64,000 nucleotides of DNA from Candidatus Tectimicrobiota bacterium (GTDB taxonomy: Bacteria > Tectomicrobia > Entotheonellia > Entotheonellales > Entotheonellaceae). The notes under the pieces were generated by a model, which did no database searches, was not told where the DNA came from, and was given only the letters and a program-made list of their open reading frames with translations. Both the position numbers and the translations under genes were made by a program. Positions 48,991-58,090 of the stretch are shown piece by piece (within the stretch, counting starts at the first letter, position 1; each line of letters opens with the position of its first letter). The stretch is from assembly GCA_026005175.1 (NCBI GenBank), contig BPKO01000006.1, positions 1-64,000 of the forward strand. Reading direction: 5' to 3'.

Positions 48991-50910
48991 ATGATGATTC
49001 AGGGAGGCTATGCTCCGGTGATTCTGCGCGTGGCGCTCGATACGGGCGCCATCAGCAGGGAAGATCTGCCCGAAGAAGCGGTGCTGCGCGCCCACGTGGG
49101 CGGCACCGGGCTGGGGCTGTACTACCTGCTGCGAGAGGCGCCGCCCGACGCCACCGCCACCGATCCCCGCACGCCGCTTATCTTCATGACCGGCCCCCTG
49201 GCTGGCACCCCGGCGCCGAGCTCGAGCAACTACGTGGTGGTGACGCTTCACTACGAGACGCCTTACGCAGCTGCCACCGGCCATGCACACGGCTTCTGGG
49301 CCGCCTACCTCAAGCACGCCGGCTACGAGGGCCTCCTCATCACCGGCGCTTCCCCACAGCCCGTGTACTTGTGGATCGACGACCAGCGGGTGGAGCTGCG
49401 CGACGCCCGCCACCTGTGGGGCCAGGACACGCGAGAAACGGAGCGGCGAATCAAAGCCGAGCTGGGCGGTGATCCCGATCGCATCAGCGTGGCCTGCATC
49501 GGCCCGGCAGGAGAAGCGCTGCTGCACGGGGCATCGATCAAGAACGACCGCAACCACGGGGCGGGCAAGGGCAGCCCGGGGGCGGTAATGGGCGCAAAGA
49601 AGCTCAAGGCCATCGCCGTGCGCGGCAGCGGCCGCGTGCCTCTGGCCCGCCCGCAGGCTTTCCTGGAGGCGGTACGGCAGTGGGAAGCCAACCTCTTCCT
49701 CACCCCAGAAGGCGGCGTGCCGCCGGCCAGCGTCGGCGTGCGTCGCGCCGGCATCACCCGCATTTACCACGTGCTGGGCAAAGCCTCGCTGCTGGCCGGC
49801 AAGAACCTGAGCGACCCGCAGTGGGGCCGCCGCTACGGGCAGAATTTTGTCGAAGGCTGCGCCCGCTGGCGGGTCACTCCCAGGCCGTCGTACAACTGCC
49901 AGATCGAGTGCGCTTACGACGTGCACATCACCAGCGGCCCTTTTGCCGGCATGACGGTGAGCCCCTGCGGCGGCGGCGAAAACACCGAGGGCGCCGCGGC
50001 CATGATCGGCGTCGAGGATCCCGGCGCCGCTCTGTGCCTGACCGAGTTCTACGACGCCATGGGGCTTGAGTCTTCCACCGCCGGCTGCGTGGTGGCCATG
50101 GCCTTTGAGGCTTACAACCGCGGCCTTCTGACCCCGCAGGACACCGGCGGCCTGCACTTGCAGTGGGGGGACTACGAAGCGGCCATGACCCTCATCGAGC
50201 AGATGATCCGGCGCGAAGGGTTTGGCGCTGTGCTGGCCCAAGGCCTCAAAGGCGCGGCGGCAGCCCTTGGCCGCGGCGTGGAGCGCTTCACCGTGCACAT
50301 CAAGGGCGGCGGCATCAACCTGCACGACTGGCGCGCCGCCTGGAGCGTGCTCTTTGGCCAGATCATCGCCGGCGCCGGCGTCTGCTGGCAAGCCCCAGGG
50401 GTAGACGCCCTGGCGGCCGAGCCCGACCTTGGCTACCTGCGCTACGCCCCGGGCACCGTGGCCACCCTGGAGGAGGCGCTGGAAAAAGTCACCCAGGTGC
50501 GCCGCACCCAGCTCAAAAAGCTGTGGGAAGACTGCCTGGGGGTGTGCTGGTTCGCCACCTGGGGCGTCAAAGACGTCCTGCGTCTGGCGCCGCAGGCGCT
50601 GGCAGCGGCGGTGGGATGGGAAGACTTTACCCCGGAAGAAGCGCTGGCCGTGGGGGAGCGGGTGGCCAACCTCATGCGCCTCGTCTACGTGCAGCGTGGC
50701 TTTACCAAAGCCGACGAGTTTGACGTGTCGCCACGCCTTCTTGAGCCGCCGCCCAGCGGCCGCGCCCAGGGCAAGTCCCTGGCGCCTTTCTTGCCCCAGA
50801 TGGTCGACGAGTACTACCGGCAGATGGGCTGGCACGTAGAAACCGGCATTCCCACCCGCGCCACCCTCGCTCGCCTGGGCCTGGAGGCCTACGCCGACCG
50901 CCTCCGCTGA
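48991..50910 (+). CDS. Aldehyde:ferredoxin oxidoreductase family protein
   Basis: 639 residues. The N-terminal domain binds the tungstopterin pair (LRAHVGGTGLGLYYLL, FMTGPLAGTPAPSSSNYVVV, GKGSPGAVMGAKKLKAIAV), then the all-helical domains. Cluster ligands: the usual C-x2-C-x3-C is S-x2-C-x3-C here (SYNCQIECAYD), so the first Cys is Ser; the distant fourth Cys is present (DCLGVCWF). Loss of one ligand could mean a different cluster. Substrate unknown (aldehyde or, by family, aryl/BCR-type acids). The start is ATG 48991 (or the preceding residue of the MM pair). The stop runs into a repeat. Confidence 0.88.
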   Translation: MMIQGGYAPVILRVALDTGAISREDLPEEAVLRAHVGGTGLGLYYLLREAPPDATATDPRTPLIFMTGPLAGTPAPSSSNYVVVTLHYETPYAAATGHAHGFWAAYLKHAGYEGLLITGASPQPVYLWIDDQRVELRDARHLWGQDTRETERRIKAELGGDPDRISVACIGPAGEALLHGASIKNDRNHGAGKGSPGAVMGAKKLKAIAVRGSGRVPLARPQAFLEAVRQWEANLFLTPEGGVPPASVGVRRAGITRIYHVLGKASLLAGKNLSDPQWGRRYGQNFVEGCARWRVTPRPSYNCQIECAYDVHITSGPFAGMTVSPCGGGENTEGAAAMIGVEDPGAALCLTEFYDAMGLESSTAGCVVAMAFEAYNRGLLTPQDTGGLHLQWGDYEAAMTLIEQMIRREGFGAVLAQGLKGAAAALGRGVERFTVHIKGGGINLHDWRAAWSVLFGQIIAGAGVCWQAPGVDALAAEPDLGYLRYAPGTVATLEEALEKVTQVRRTQLKKLWEDCLGVCWFATWGVKDVLRLAPQALAAAVGWEDFTPEEALAVGERVANLMRLVYVQRGFTKADEFDVSPRLLEPPPSGRAQGKSLAPFLPQMVDEYYRQMGWHVETGIPTRATLARLGLEAYADRLR

Positions 50911-50930
50911 AAAGGGGACAGGCGACTTTT
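50908..50930. repeat. GGGGACAGG repeat, single arm after the AOR gene
   Basis: TGAAAAGGGGACAGGCGACTTTT, beginning at the TGA stop codon of the AOR gene. No complementary arm follows. Confidence 0.88.
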
Positions 50931-51025
50931 CGGCATGCCGCTTCCCTTTTCTTCCGGCCGCCAAATGCGCTAACATAGCTCCCGCCAGAAGGAAAGACCC
51001 GAGGCCAAGACGGGGGAGGGCAGCC

Positions 51026-52078
51026 ATGCAAGCGGCTCGCTGGTACGCGGCGCGCGACGTGCGCGTGGAAGAAGTGGCAGAACGCCCGCTACAGCCCGGA
51101 GAGGTGCGCCTGCAAGTGAAGTGGTGCGGCCTCTGCGGCTCTGACCTGCACGAGTACACGCACGGCCCGGTGCTCATCCCCACCCGCCCTCACCCGCTTA
51201 CCGGCAAAGTGCCCCCCGTGACTCTGGGACACGAGTTTGCCGCCGAGGTGGTAGAAGTAGGGCCGCAGGTGACAGCCTGGCAGGTGGGGGACCGCGTTAC
51301 TGCCAGTGCCTGCCTGGTGTGCCACCGCTGCCCTTGGTGCCGCGCGGGGCGCTTCAACCTCTGCGAGCGCCTGGGCAGCATCGGCCTCTGCGCCGACGGC
51401 GCCTTTGCCGAGCAGGTGGTGGTGCCCGACTACACCCTGTTTCGCTTGCCAGAGGGGCTCTCCTGGGAGGCCGGGGCGCTGGCCGAGCCGGCTGCCGTGG
51501 CCCTGCACGCCTGCAAGCAAGGCCGCCTCCAGCCCGGCGACACGGTGGCGGTGGTGGGTGCCGGCCCCATCGGCCTGCTGGTGCTGCAAGCGGCCCGCAG
51601 CTGCGGCGCCGCCCGCGTCTTTGTCGTCGAACCCGTGGCCGGCCGCCGGCGCCTGGCCGAGGCGCTGGGCGCCGAAGCCGCCCTGGATCCCACGGCGGTG
51701 GCGGTAGACCGGGAAATCCACCAGCGCACCGGCGGGCTGCGCGCCGAAGTGGTTTTTGAGTGCGTGGGCACGCCCCCGGCGGTGGAAACGGCGGTGAAGC
51801 TGGCCGGCAAGGGCGGCCGGGTGGTGCTGGTAGGCATTTACACCCAGGCTTCGCCCCTGGCCTGGGGCAGGATTCAGGCGCACGAAAAGACCCTGGTGGG
51901 GGCCAGCGCCTACACCGACGAGTTTCCGCTCGCCCTGGCCATGCTCGCCGACGGCCGCCTGCAGGCCGCGCCGCTGGTCACCGACCGCATTCCCCTGCGC
52001 GACCTTGCCACCCGGGGGCTGCAGCAGGTGCTCGCCGAGCCCGACCGCCACGTCAAGATCCTCGTGTCGCCTCAGTGA
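51026..52078 (+). CDS. Zinc-dependent alcohol dehydrogenase (2,3-butanediol dehydrogenase-like)
   Basis: 350 residues, medium-chain dehydrogenase. Catalytic zinc ligands in WCGLCGSDLHEY and TLGHEF, structural-zinc cysteines in CLVCHRCPWCRAGRFNLCE, and NAD motif VAVVGAGPIGLLVLQAARS. The N-terminal HGPVLIPTRPHPLTG insert is typical of (R,R)-butanediol dehydrogenases. It oxidises a secondary alcohol. It is 12 bp before the acyl-CoA dehydrogenase gene. GGGGAGGGCAGCC precedes the ATG. Confidence 0.9.
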   Translation: MQAARWYAARDVRVEEVAERPLQPGEVRLQVKWCGLCGSDLHEYTHGPVLIPTRPHPLTGKVPPVTLGHEFAAEVVEVGPQVTAWQVGDRVTASACLVCHRCPWCRAGRFNLCERLGSIGLCADGAFAEQVVVPDYTLFRLPEGLSWEAGALAEPAAVALHACKQGRLQPGDTVAVVGAGPIGLLVLQAARSCGAARVFVVEPVAGRRRLAEALGAEAALDPTAVAVDREIHQRTGGLRAEVVFECVGTPPAVETAVKLAGKGGRVVLVGIYTQASPLAWGRIQAHEKTLVGASAYTDEFPLALAMLADGRLQAAPLVTDRIPLRDLATRGLQQVLAEPDRHVKILVSPQ

Positions 52079-52089
52079 GGAAAAGGGCC

Positions 52090-53238
52090 ATGGATTTTAC
52101 GCTGCGCGAAGAACACCGGCTGCTGCAGGCCTTGTGCCGCGACTTTGCCCGCCAGGAAATCGCCCCCTACGCCGAGGAATGGTACAACACCGGCCGCTTT
52201 CCCGTAGAAGTCTTCCGCAAGATGGCCGACTTGCAGCTCATGGGCCTGCTCATTCCCAAAGAGTACGGCGGCAGCGACGCTGGCACCGTGGCCCTGGTGG
52301 CGGCCATGGAAGAAATCGCCAAAGTCGACCAGTCGATCGCCGCCTCCTGGCAAGCCCACCTCACCATTGGCTCGCTGCCACTGCTGCTCTTTGGCAGCGA
52401 GGCGCAGAAGCAGCGCTGGCTGGTGCCCCTGGCGCGGGGCGAGAAACTGGGCGCCTTTGGGCTCACCGAGCCGCAGGCCGGCTCAGACGCCGCCAACATC
52501 CAGACCACTGCCGTCTTGGATGGCGACAGCTGGGTGATCAACGGCCGCAAGTGCTTCATTTCCAACGCCGGCACCGAGCTGAGCTACGGCGTGGTGCTGC
52601 TGGCGGTAAGCGGCACCAACTCCGACGGCAAAAAGCGCTACAGCGCCTTTGTCGTGCCGCGCGACACCCCTGGCTACACCATCGGCCCGCCTTACCCCAA
52701 GATCGGCTGGCACACCGTGGACACCCGCGAGCTGATTTTCGACCACTGTCGCGTGCCGCGCGACCACTTGCTGGGCGAAGAGGGCATGGGCTTTCGCCAG
52801 TTCATGCGCACCCTGGAAGTGGGGCGCATCAGCATCGCCGCCCTAGCCCTGGGGCTGTGCCAGGCCTGCCTGGAGCTGTCGCTGGCTTACGCCCGCCAGC
52901 GCTACGCCTTCGGCAAGCCCCTCTCCCAGCACCAAGCCATCCAGTTCAAGCTGGCCGACATGGCCACCGCCACGGAAATGGTGCGGCTGCTGACTTACAA
53001 AGCCGCCTGGCTGCGCGACCAGGGGCTGCCTTACGGCCGCGAAGCGGCGATGGCCAAGCTGGCCGCTTCTGAAGCGGCGGTGCGCGCCGCCGACGAGGCG
53101 GTGCAGATCCACGGCGGCTACGGCTACATCCGCGAGCTGCCCGTGTCGCGCTTTTACCTCGACGCCAAGATCCTCACCATTGGCGAGGGCACCAGCGAGA
53201 TCCAGCGCCTGGTGATCGCCCGCCAGCTGGGGTGCTAG
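52090..53238 (+). CDS. Acyl-CoA dehydrogenase
   Basis: 382 residues. MDFTLREEHRLLQALCRDFA start, FAD/acyl-binding GAFGLTEPQAGSDAANIQT, ISNAGTELSYGVV, catalytic-region YGREAAMAKLAASEAAVRAADEA and QIHGGYGYIRELPVSRFYLDA near the end. It dehydrogenates an acyl-CoA to the enoyl-CoA and passes electrons to ETF. Chain length cannot be read. The start is ATG 52090. Confidence 0.93.
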   Translation: MDFTLREEHRLLQALCRDFARQEIAPYAEEWYNTGRFPVEVFRKMADLQLMGLLIPKEYGGSDAGTVALVAAMEEIAKVDQSIAASWQAHLTIGSLPLLLFGSEAQKQRWLVPLARGEKLGAFGLTEPQAGSDAANIQTTAVLDGDSWVINGRKCFISNAGTELSYGVVLLAVSGTNSDGKKRYSAFVVPRDTPGYTIGPPYPKIGWHTVDTRELIFDHCRVPRDHLLGEEGMGFRQFMRTLEVGRISIAALALGLCQACLELSLAYARQRYAFGKPLSQHQAIQFKLADMATATEMVRLLTYKAAWLRDQGLPYGREAAMAKLAASEAAVRAADEAVQIHGGYGYIRELPVSRFYLDAKILTIGEGTSEIQRLVIARQLGC

Positions 53239-53250
53239 AGGAGCGGGGCC

Positions 53251-53343
53251 ATGGAGGAACGGGAGCGGCGCATTCCCGAGGCCTCCTACCGGCGTATTGG
53301 CAAGCAAAAACCCGCGGCAGAGGAGCAGGAAAGCGAGGCATGA
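53251..53343 (+). CDS. 30-residue charged peptide coupled to the SDR gene
   Basis: MEERERRIPEASYRRIGKQK then PAAEEQESEA. It has GAGGAGCGGGGCC upstream and a 4 nt ATGA overlap with the next start, so it may be a real small protein or a translational leader. No family recognised. Confidence 0.5.
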   Translation: MEERERRIPEASYRRIGKQKPAAEEQESEA

Positions 53344-54101
53344 CGCTGTCCGTCTTTGACTTGAGCGGCAAAGTGGCCATCGTTACCGGCGGCAGCAAGG
53401 GTCTGGGGCGCGAGATGGCCTTGGCCTTGGCCGAAGCCGGCGCGGCAGTGGTGGTGGTGAGCCGCACCCTGGAGGCGCTGGAGAAAGTGGCCGACACCAT
53501 CCGCCAGCAAGGGGGCACGGCGCTGGCCGTGGCCGCCGACGTGACGCGGGCCGAGCAAATCGAGGCGATGGTGGCGCGCGTCATGGCCACTTTTGGGCAA
53601 ATCGACATCCTGGTCAACAACGCCGGCATTGGCGGCACCACCCCGGTGCTGGAGCTCGACGAAGCCGAGTGGGACCGCTTCCTCACCGTCAACCTCAAGG
53701 GGCCGGTGCTGTGCGCCAAGTACGTCGGCCGCGAGATGGTCAAGCGGCGCCAGGGCAAGATCATCAACGTGGCCTCGGTTTTTGCCCAGGTCACCGCCCG
53801 CTACATGGGCGCTTACGCGGCGAGCAAAGCGGCGCTGGTGCAGTTTACCCGCATCCTGGCCCTGGAGTGGTCACGCTACAACATCCAAGTTAACGCCCTC
53901 TGTCCAGGCTACTTTGCCACGCCGATGAACGCCGAGTTCTTTGCCAGCGAGGCCGGGCAGCGCCTCATCCAGCGCCTGCCCATGCAGCGCATCGGCCGGC
54001 CCGAGGAGATCCGCGGCGCCATTGTCTTTCTGGCTTCAGCGGCCAGCAGCTACATGACCGGCGCGGCGCTCTACCTCGACGGCGGCCATACCCTGGTGTA
54101 A
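53340..54101 (+). CDS. Short-chain dehydrogenase/reductase (3-oxoacyl-ACP/CoA reductase-like)
   Basis: 253 residues. Cofactor motif VTGGSKGLGREMALALAEAG, NNAG motif in VNNAGIGG, catalytic Ser in INVASVFAQVT and YxxxK in GAYAASKAAL, then CPGYFATPMN and SSYMTGAALYLDGG. It reduces or oxidises a 3-hydroxyacyl-type substrate with NAD(P). It sits in an acyl-CoA dehydrogenase to hydratase gene string. Confidence 0.92.
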   Translation: MTLSVFDLSGKVAIVTGGSKGLGREMALALAEAGAAVVVVSRTLEALEKVADTIRQQGGTALAVAADVTRAEQIEAMVARVMATFGQIDILVNNAGIGGTTPVLELDEAEWDRFLTVNLKGPVLCAKYVGREMVKRRQGKIINVASVFAQVTARYMGAYAASKAALVQFTRILALEWSRYNIQVNALCPGYFATPMNAEFFASEAGQRLIQRLPMQRIGRPEEIRGAIVFLASAASSYMTGAALYLDGGHTLV

Positions 54102-54116
54102 TCGGGGAGGACACCC

Positions 54117-55511
54117 GTGCAAACGGTGATTCACAGCACTACCATCGTCACCGCCGATGCCACGGGCACGGTGTGGGACGACGCCGCTATTGCCATCGAC
54201 GGCGCCCGCATTGCTGCCCTCGGTCCCGACGCCGAGGTGCTGGCGCGCTTTCCCAATGCCGTACGTGTCGACGGCCGGGGCAAAGCGGTGCTGCCGGGCT
54301 TTGCCAACACCCACACCCATCTGGAGCTCACCTTGGCGCGCGGCCTTTACGAAGACCTCTCGCCGGGGCACGCCCCGCCTTTTGAAGGCCGGCCGCCGCG
54401 GCCGCCGCTGCCCGCGCTCTCTGAGGCCGAGCGGCAAGTGCTGTGTCAGCTCGGCCTGCTCGAGGCCCTGCGCAGCGGCACCACCTTGCTCCTGGAAGAC
54501 GCGGTGGGCATTGCTGGCTACGTCGAGGTGCTGCGTGACAGCGGCCTGCGCTTCTTGCTGTGCGAGCGCGCCTGGGATCGCGCCGGCGCCACCTACGGCC
54601 AGCCCGGGCCGTTTGTGGCCGACCCGGCGCTGGCTGCCGACGGGCTGCGGCGTATCGAAACCCTATACCGCGACTGGCACGGCGAAGGCGACGGCCGCCT
54701 GCAAGTGGGGCTGGCGGCCTGGGCCCCGGACATGTGCTCTCCCGAGCTGCTGCGCCAGCTGCGCGCCCTGCAAGAGAAGCTGGGCGTGGTGGCCAGCGTG
54801 CACCTCAACCAGCTCTGGGGCGAAGTGGCAGCGGTGCAGGAGCAACGGGGCTGCCTGCCAACGCAGTACTTGGCACGCTGTGGCTTTCTTTCAGAGCGCC
54901 TGGTGGCCGCGCACTGCCGCTGCATGACCCCCGAAGAGGAAGCCATCCTGGGCGCCAGCAGAGCCACGGTGGCCTTCAACGCCGCCATTGCCGCCCGGCG
55001 CGGCCTGCAGCCGCGCATTGCCGAGCTGGAGCGCTACGGCTGCACCATTGCCTTGGGCACCGACAACATGGCTGAGGACATGGTCGAAGTGATGCGCACG
55101 GCGCTGTTTATGGAGCGCGTGCGCCGGCGCGACGGGCGCCACCCCACGCCCGAGGAGGTGCTCGTGTGGGCCACCCGCCACGGCTACCGCGCGCTGGGGA
55201 TTGACGACGCCGGCTGGCTGGCGCCGGGCAACCGCGCCGACCTCATTCTCGTCGATTTGCGCCGGGCCCACCTCGTGCCGCTGTTGCGCGTGGTTTCCTG
55301 CTTCGTGCACCAAGGGCAAGCGCGCGACGTCGAGGCGGTGATGGTCGATGGCCGCTGGCTGATGCGCGACGGCGTGGTGCTGACCCTCGACGAGGCGGCC
55401 CTCGTCGAGGAAGCCAACCGCATCGGGCAGGCCGCCTGGCGCCGCCTCTTTGCCGCGCGGCCCGAGTTGCCACGGCCCCCGGGGCTGCACGCCGCCCTTT
55501 GGCAGCGATGA
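54117..55511 (+). CDS. Amidohydrolase (ATZ/TRZ, adenosylhomocysteine deaminase-like)
   Basis: 464 residues from GTG 54117. Metal ligands HxH in FANTHTHLELT, His in VASVHLNQL (where deaminases bind metal or substrate), AHCRCMT, and Asp in LGTDNMAEDM. C-terminal beta part GNRADLILVDLRRAHLVPL. Members hydrolyse deaminated rings or amides (cytosine, SAH, atrazine products). The substrate is unknown. Confidence 0.88.
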   Translation: MQTVIHSTTIVTADATGTVWDDAAIAIDGARIAALGPDAEVLARFPNAVRVDGRGKAVLPGFANTHTHLELTLARGLYEDLSPGHAPPFEGRPPRPPLPALSEAERQVLCQLGLLEALRSGTTLLLEDAVGIAGYVEVLRDSGLRFLLCERAWDRAGATYGQPGPFVADPALAADGLRRIETLYRDWHGEGDGRLQVGLAAWAPDMCSPELLRQLRALQEKLGVVASVHLNQLWGEVAAVQEQRGCLPTQYLARCGFLSERLVAAHCRCMTPEEEAILGASRATVAFNAAIAARRGLQPRIAELERYGCTIALGTDNMAEDMVEVMRTALFMERVRRRDGRHPTPEEVLVWATRHGYRALGIDDAGWLAPGNRADLILVDLRRAHLVPLLRVVSCFVHQGQARDVEAVMVDGRWLMRDGVVLTLDEAALVEEANRIGQAAWRRLFAARPELPRPPGLHAALWQR

Positions 55512-55614
55512 GCAAGGCCAGCTGCAAGTGGCCAAGCGCGCCGCGGCCGGCTACATTTTCAACGCGCCTGCTTGTCGCAGGACGCCTCTTACGCCCGCGA
55601 TGAGGAGGAGAGCC

Positions 55615-56115
55615 ATGCCGGTATACGAGTTTTACTGCGCCGATTGCCACATGATTTTTAACTTTTTCTCGCGCCGGGTAAACACCGACAAGCGCCCCGA
55701 CTGCCCGCGCTGCGGGCGGCCGCAGCTCGAGCGGCAAGTGTCGCTGTTTGCCATCTCCAAAGGGCGCAAAGAAGAAGACGAAGGCGACCTGCCCGACTTC
55801 GACGAGAGCCGCATGGAGCGGGCCATGATGGAGCTGGCCGCGGAAGCGGAAAACATGAACGAAGACGACCCGCGCCAGGCGGCGCGCATGATGCGCCGCC
55901 TCTACGAAACCATGGGGCTGCAGCCCGGCGCCGGCATGCAGGAAGCCATTCGCCGCATGGAAGCCGGAGAAGATCCCGACCAGATCGAAGCCGAGCTGGG
56001 CGACTTGCTGGAAGAAGAAGACCCCTTCAGCGGCGCCCTGCTGAAAAAAGGCGTCAAGGGCGTGGCCAAGGCCTACACGCGGCCGCGCGTCGACGAGCGG
56101 CTCTACGAGTTGTGA
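55615..56115 (+). CDS. FmdB-type zinc-ribbon protein
   Basis: 166 residues. N-terminal zinc ribbon MPVYEFYCADCHMIFNFFS and DCPRCGRPQLERQVS with C-x2-C pairs, then a long acidic/helical tail (EEDEGDLPDFDESRMERAMM, MRRLYETMGLQPG). FmdB-like domains are putative regulators; the tail is a lineage addition. It is 16 bp upstream of the MaoC gene. GGAGGAGAG precedes the ATG. Confidence 0.85.
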   Translation: MPVYEFYCADCHMIFNFFSRRVNTDKRPDCPRCGRPQLERQVSLFAISKGRKEEDEGDLPDFDESRMERAMMELAAEAENMNEDDPRQAARMMRRLYETMGLQPGAGMQEAIRRMEAGEDPDQIEAELGDLLEEEDPFSGALLKKGVKGVAKAYTRPRVDERLYEL

Positions 56116-56131
56116 GTGGGAGAAAAAGAAA

Positions 56132-56605
56132 ATGGGCGAGTTTTACGTAGCCGTGGGCGATGCGGTGCGCTTTGCCAAAACCGTAGGGGAAAGCGACGTT
56201 TACCTCTTTGCCGGCATCACCGGCGACCTGGGCCCCAACCACGTCAACGAAGAATTCATGAAGCGCTCGGCCTACGGGCGGCGCATTGCCCACGGCGCCC
56301 TGCTCATTGGCTTCATGTCCACCGCCTCCACCCTGATGATCGCCAAAAGCGGCGCCGACCAGGGCGACGCCACCCCGGTGTCGCTGGGATACGACCGCGT
56401 GCGCTTTCTCAAGCCCGTGTACATCAACGACACGGTCACGGTGCACTACGAGATCGTCGAAGTCGACCTTGCCAAGCGCCGCTCCCGCGCCCGCATCGAG
56501 GTGGTCAACCAGCACGGCGACCCCGTTGCCGTGGCCGAGCACCTCCTCCAGTGGGTCCCAAAAATGGGGACAGGCTCCTTTTCTGAGCCAGCCGCAAAAG
56601 AGTAG
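56132..56605 (+). CDS. MaoC-like (R)-specific enoyl-CoA hydratase with repeat-encoded C-terminus
   Basis: 157 residues, hot-dog fold: MGEFYVAVGDAVRFAKTVGE, catalytic GDLGPNHVNEEFMKRS, RRIAHGALLIGFMSTAST. It hydrates an enoyl-CoA. The family sequence ends near VAVAEHLLQWVPK, and the last 14 residues (KMGTGSFSEPAAKE) and the stop lie in the left arm and loop of a GGGGACAGG repeat. The same tail occurs on the CobB protein at 61433, so the repeat has replaced or extended the natural end. Confidence 0.88.
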   Translation: MGEFYVAVGDAVRFAKTVGESDVYLFAGITGDLGPNHVNEEFMKRSAYGRRIAHGALLIGFMSTASTLMIAKSGADQGDATPVSLGYDRVRFLKPVYINDTVTVHYEIVEVDLAKRRSRARIEVVNQHGDPVAVAEHLLQWVPKMGTGSFSEPAAKE

Positions 56606-56615
56606 CCAGTTCCCT
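56559..56615. repeat. GGGGACAGG repeat, TCC variant, encoding a C-terminus
   Basis: AAAAATGGGGACAGGCTCCTTTTC, TGAGCCAGCCGC, AAAAGAGTAGCCAGTTCCC. The right arm has two substitutions (CCAGTTCCC for CCTGTCCCC). The left arm lies inside the MaoC coding sequence. Confidence 0.85.
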
Positions 56616-56743
56616 TGCAAATGGCGCGGGACAAAATGAAGCAATCGTCCTGTGGACGGGCGCGCCCCATGCCGGTATGGTGACGTTGCCACCAAGCGCT
56701 GCAAGGATGGCTTCTCATCGTTCTGGTAAGGGGTCAGGCGCGC

Positions 56744-57932
56744 GTGCAACGTTCCATCTCTACCCACGAGAGGGCAAGCGGGCAGCCGCCAGTTCGCCCC
56801 AGGCTGGCGCTTTACACAGCCGTTTCTCTCTACTGGATGGCCCTCTACCTCTACGTCCCCATCCTTGCGTGTGGTCCACCAGGGCGGCTCGCTACGCGTC
56901 GTCGGTCTGGTGGTCAGCGCCTATGGCCTAGCCCAGCTCTTGCTGCGGCTGCCCCTGGGGCTGGCCTCCGACGCCAGGGGCCGGCGCAAACCCTTCCTCG
57001 TTCTCGGCTTCCTGGCAGCCGTGGCCGCCAGCTTTGGCTTCGTCCTCGCCCCGCATCCCTGGTTCATGGTCGCCGCTCGCTTTATTTCCGGCATTGCCGC
57101 CTGCGCCTGGGTGGCGTTTACCGTCCTCTTTGCCAGTTCCTTTCCGCCTAACGAGACCATCAGAGCCATGGGTTACCTCTCCTTCTGCAACAGTCTAGCC
57201 ATCATGGCAGCGACGTATGCCGGCGGCCGTATCGCCGATGCCTATGGCTGGCAGGCTCCCTTCTGGACGGCCGCCGGTGTTGGCGGCCTTGGCCTTCTTT
57301 CCCTCTGGTGGGTGCAAGAGCAGCCACAGGCACAGCCCGAGCCACAACCGCCCTTGCTGCGATTACGCGAGCTGGTGCGCTACCCCGAGCTCCTGCTCGC
57401 CTCGGCCATCGCGGCCCTGGGACACTGGACCATTTATGCCACCACCTTTGGCTTTGTTCCCCTCTACGCTGCAGGCATCGGTGCCACCAAGACGCAGCTG
57501 GGCCTGCTTGCCACCCTAAGCACCCTTGCCGGCTCCGTAGCCGCCTTGCTCAGCGGCGCTGGTATGGCACGCTGGCTGGGCGCGCGCCTGGCCGTTGCCG
57601 GCAGCCACCTGCTCATCGCTGTTGCGACGCTGGCCATCCCGTACCTGACTACCGTGGGGTTGCTCTACTTCTCCCAGACCCTGGCCGGTTTCGGCCGGGG
57701 TCTGGCGCAGCCGGTGCTCCTGAGCCTCGCCGTTACCCGCCTTCCCGAAGGGTTGAGAGCGACGGCCATGGGCCTGTTTCAGGCCATCTACGCTGTGGGA
57801 ATGTTTGCCGGGCCCGCTACCGCTGGCCTCATCGGCAGCCTGGCCGGATACGCTGGCCTCTTCCTCGCCTGCGGAGCGGTGGCCGCGCTCACCGCCAGCC
57901 TTGCCCTCTACCTGCCACGCTCCTGGCAGTAG
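56744..57932 (+). CDS. Major facilitator superfamily transporter (one frameshift)
   Basis: The first span (LALYTAVSLYWMALYLYVPI) is in the frame starting GTG 56744; at about 56870 the frame shifts and eleven further spans follow to 57932. MFS loop 2-3 motif GLASDARGRRKPFLVLG lies between spans 2 and 3. GLGRGLAQPVLLSLAVTRLP-like and FQAIYAVGMFAGPATAG regions follow. It exports or imports a small molecule; none is specified by the sequence. Confidence 0.85.
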
Positions 57933-58016
57933 TGCCTCTGGCACTGCGCCCGCACCGATGGTATGCTGGCGGCAACTCTGCCCCAGGAAGGCAGGCTCGT
58001 GCCCCTTCATGAACGC

Positions 58017-58071
58017 AAAAAAGGGGACAGGCTCCTTTTCTGAGCCAGCAGCGAAAAAGTCGCCTGTCTCC
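58017..58071. repeat. GGGGACAGG palindromic repeat, full copy (TCC variant)
   Basis: AAAAAAGGGGACAGGCTCCTTTT, CTGAGCCAGCAGC, GAAAAAGTCGCCTGTCTCC. The left arm has CTCC, the right GTCGCC, so the arms pair with a mismatch. Confidence 0.88.
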
Positions 58072-58090
58072 AGAGGGGGAGGTGTTTTCT

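Noticed and set aside
49900-49920. Selenocysteine in the cluster motif of the AOR-family protein
   Set aside because: The missing Cys codon is TCG (Ser), not TGA.
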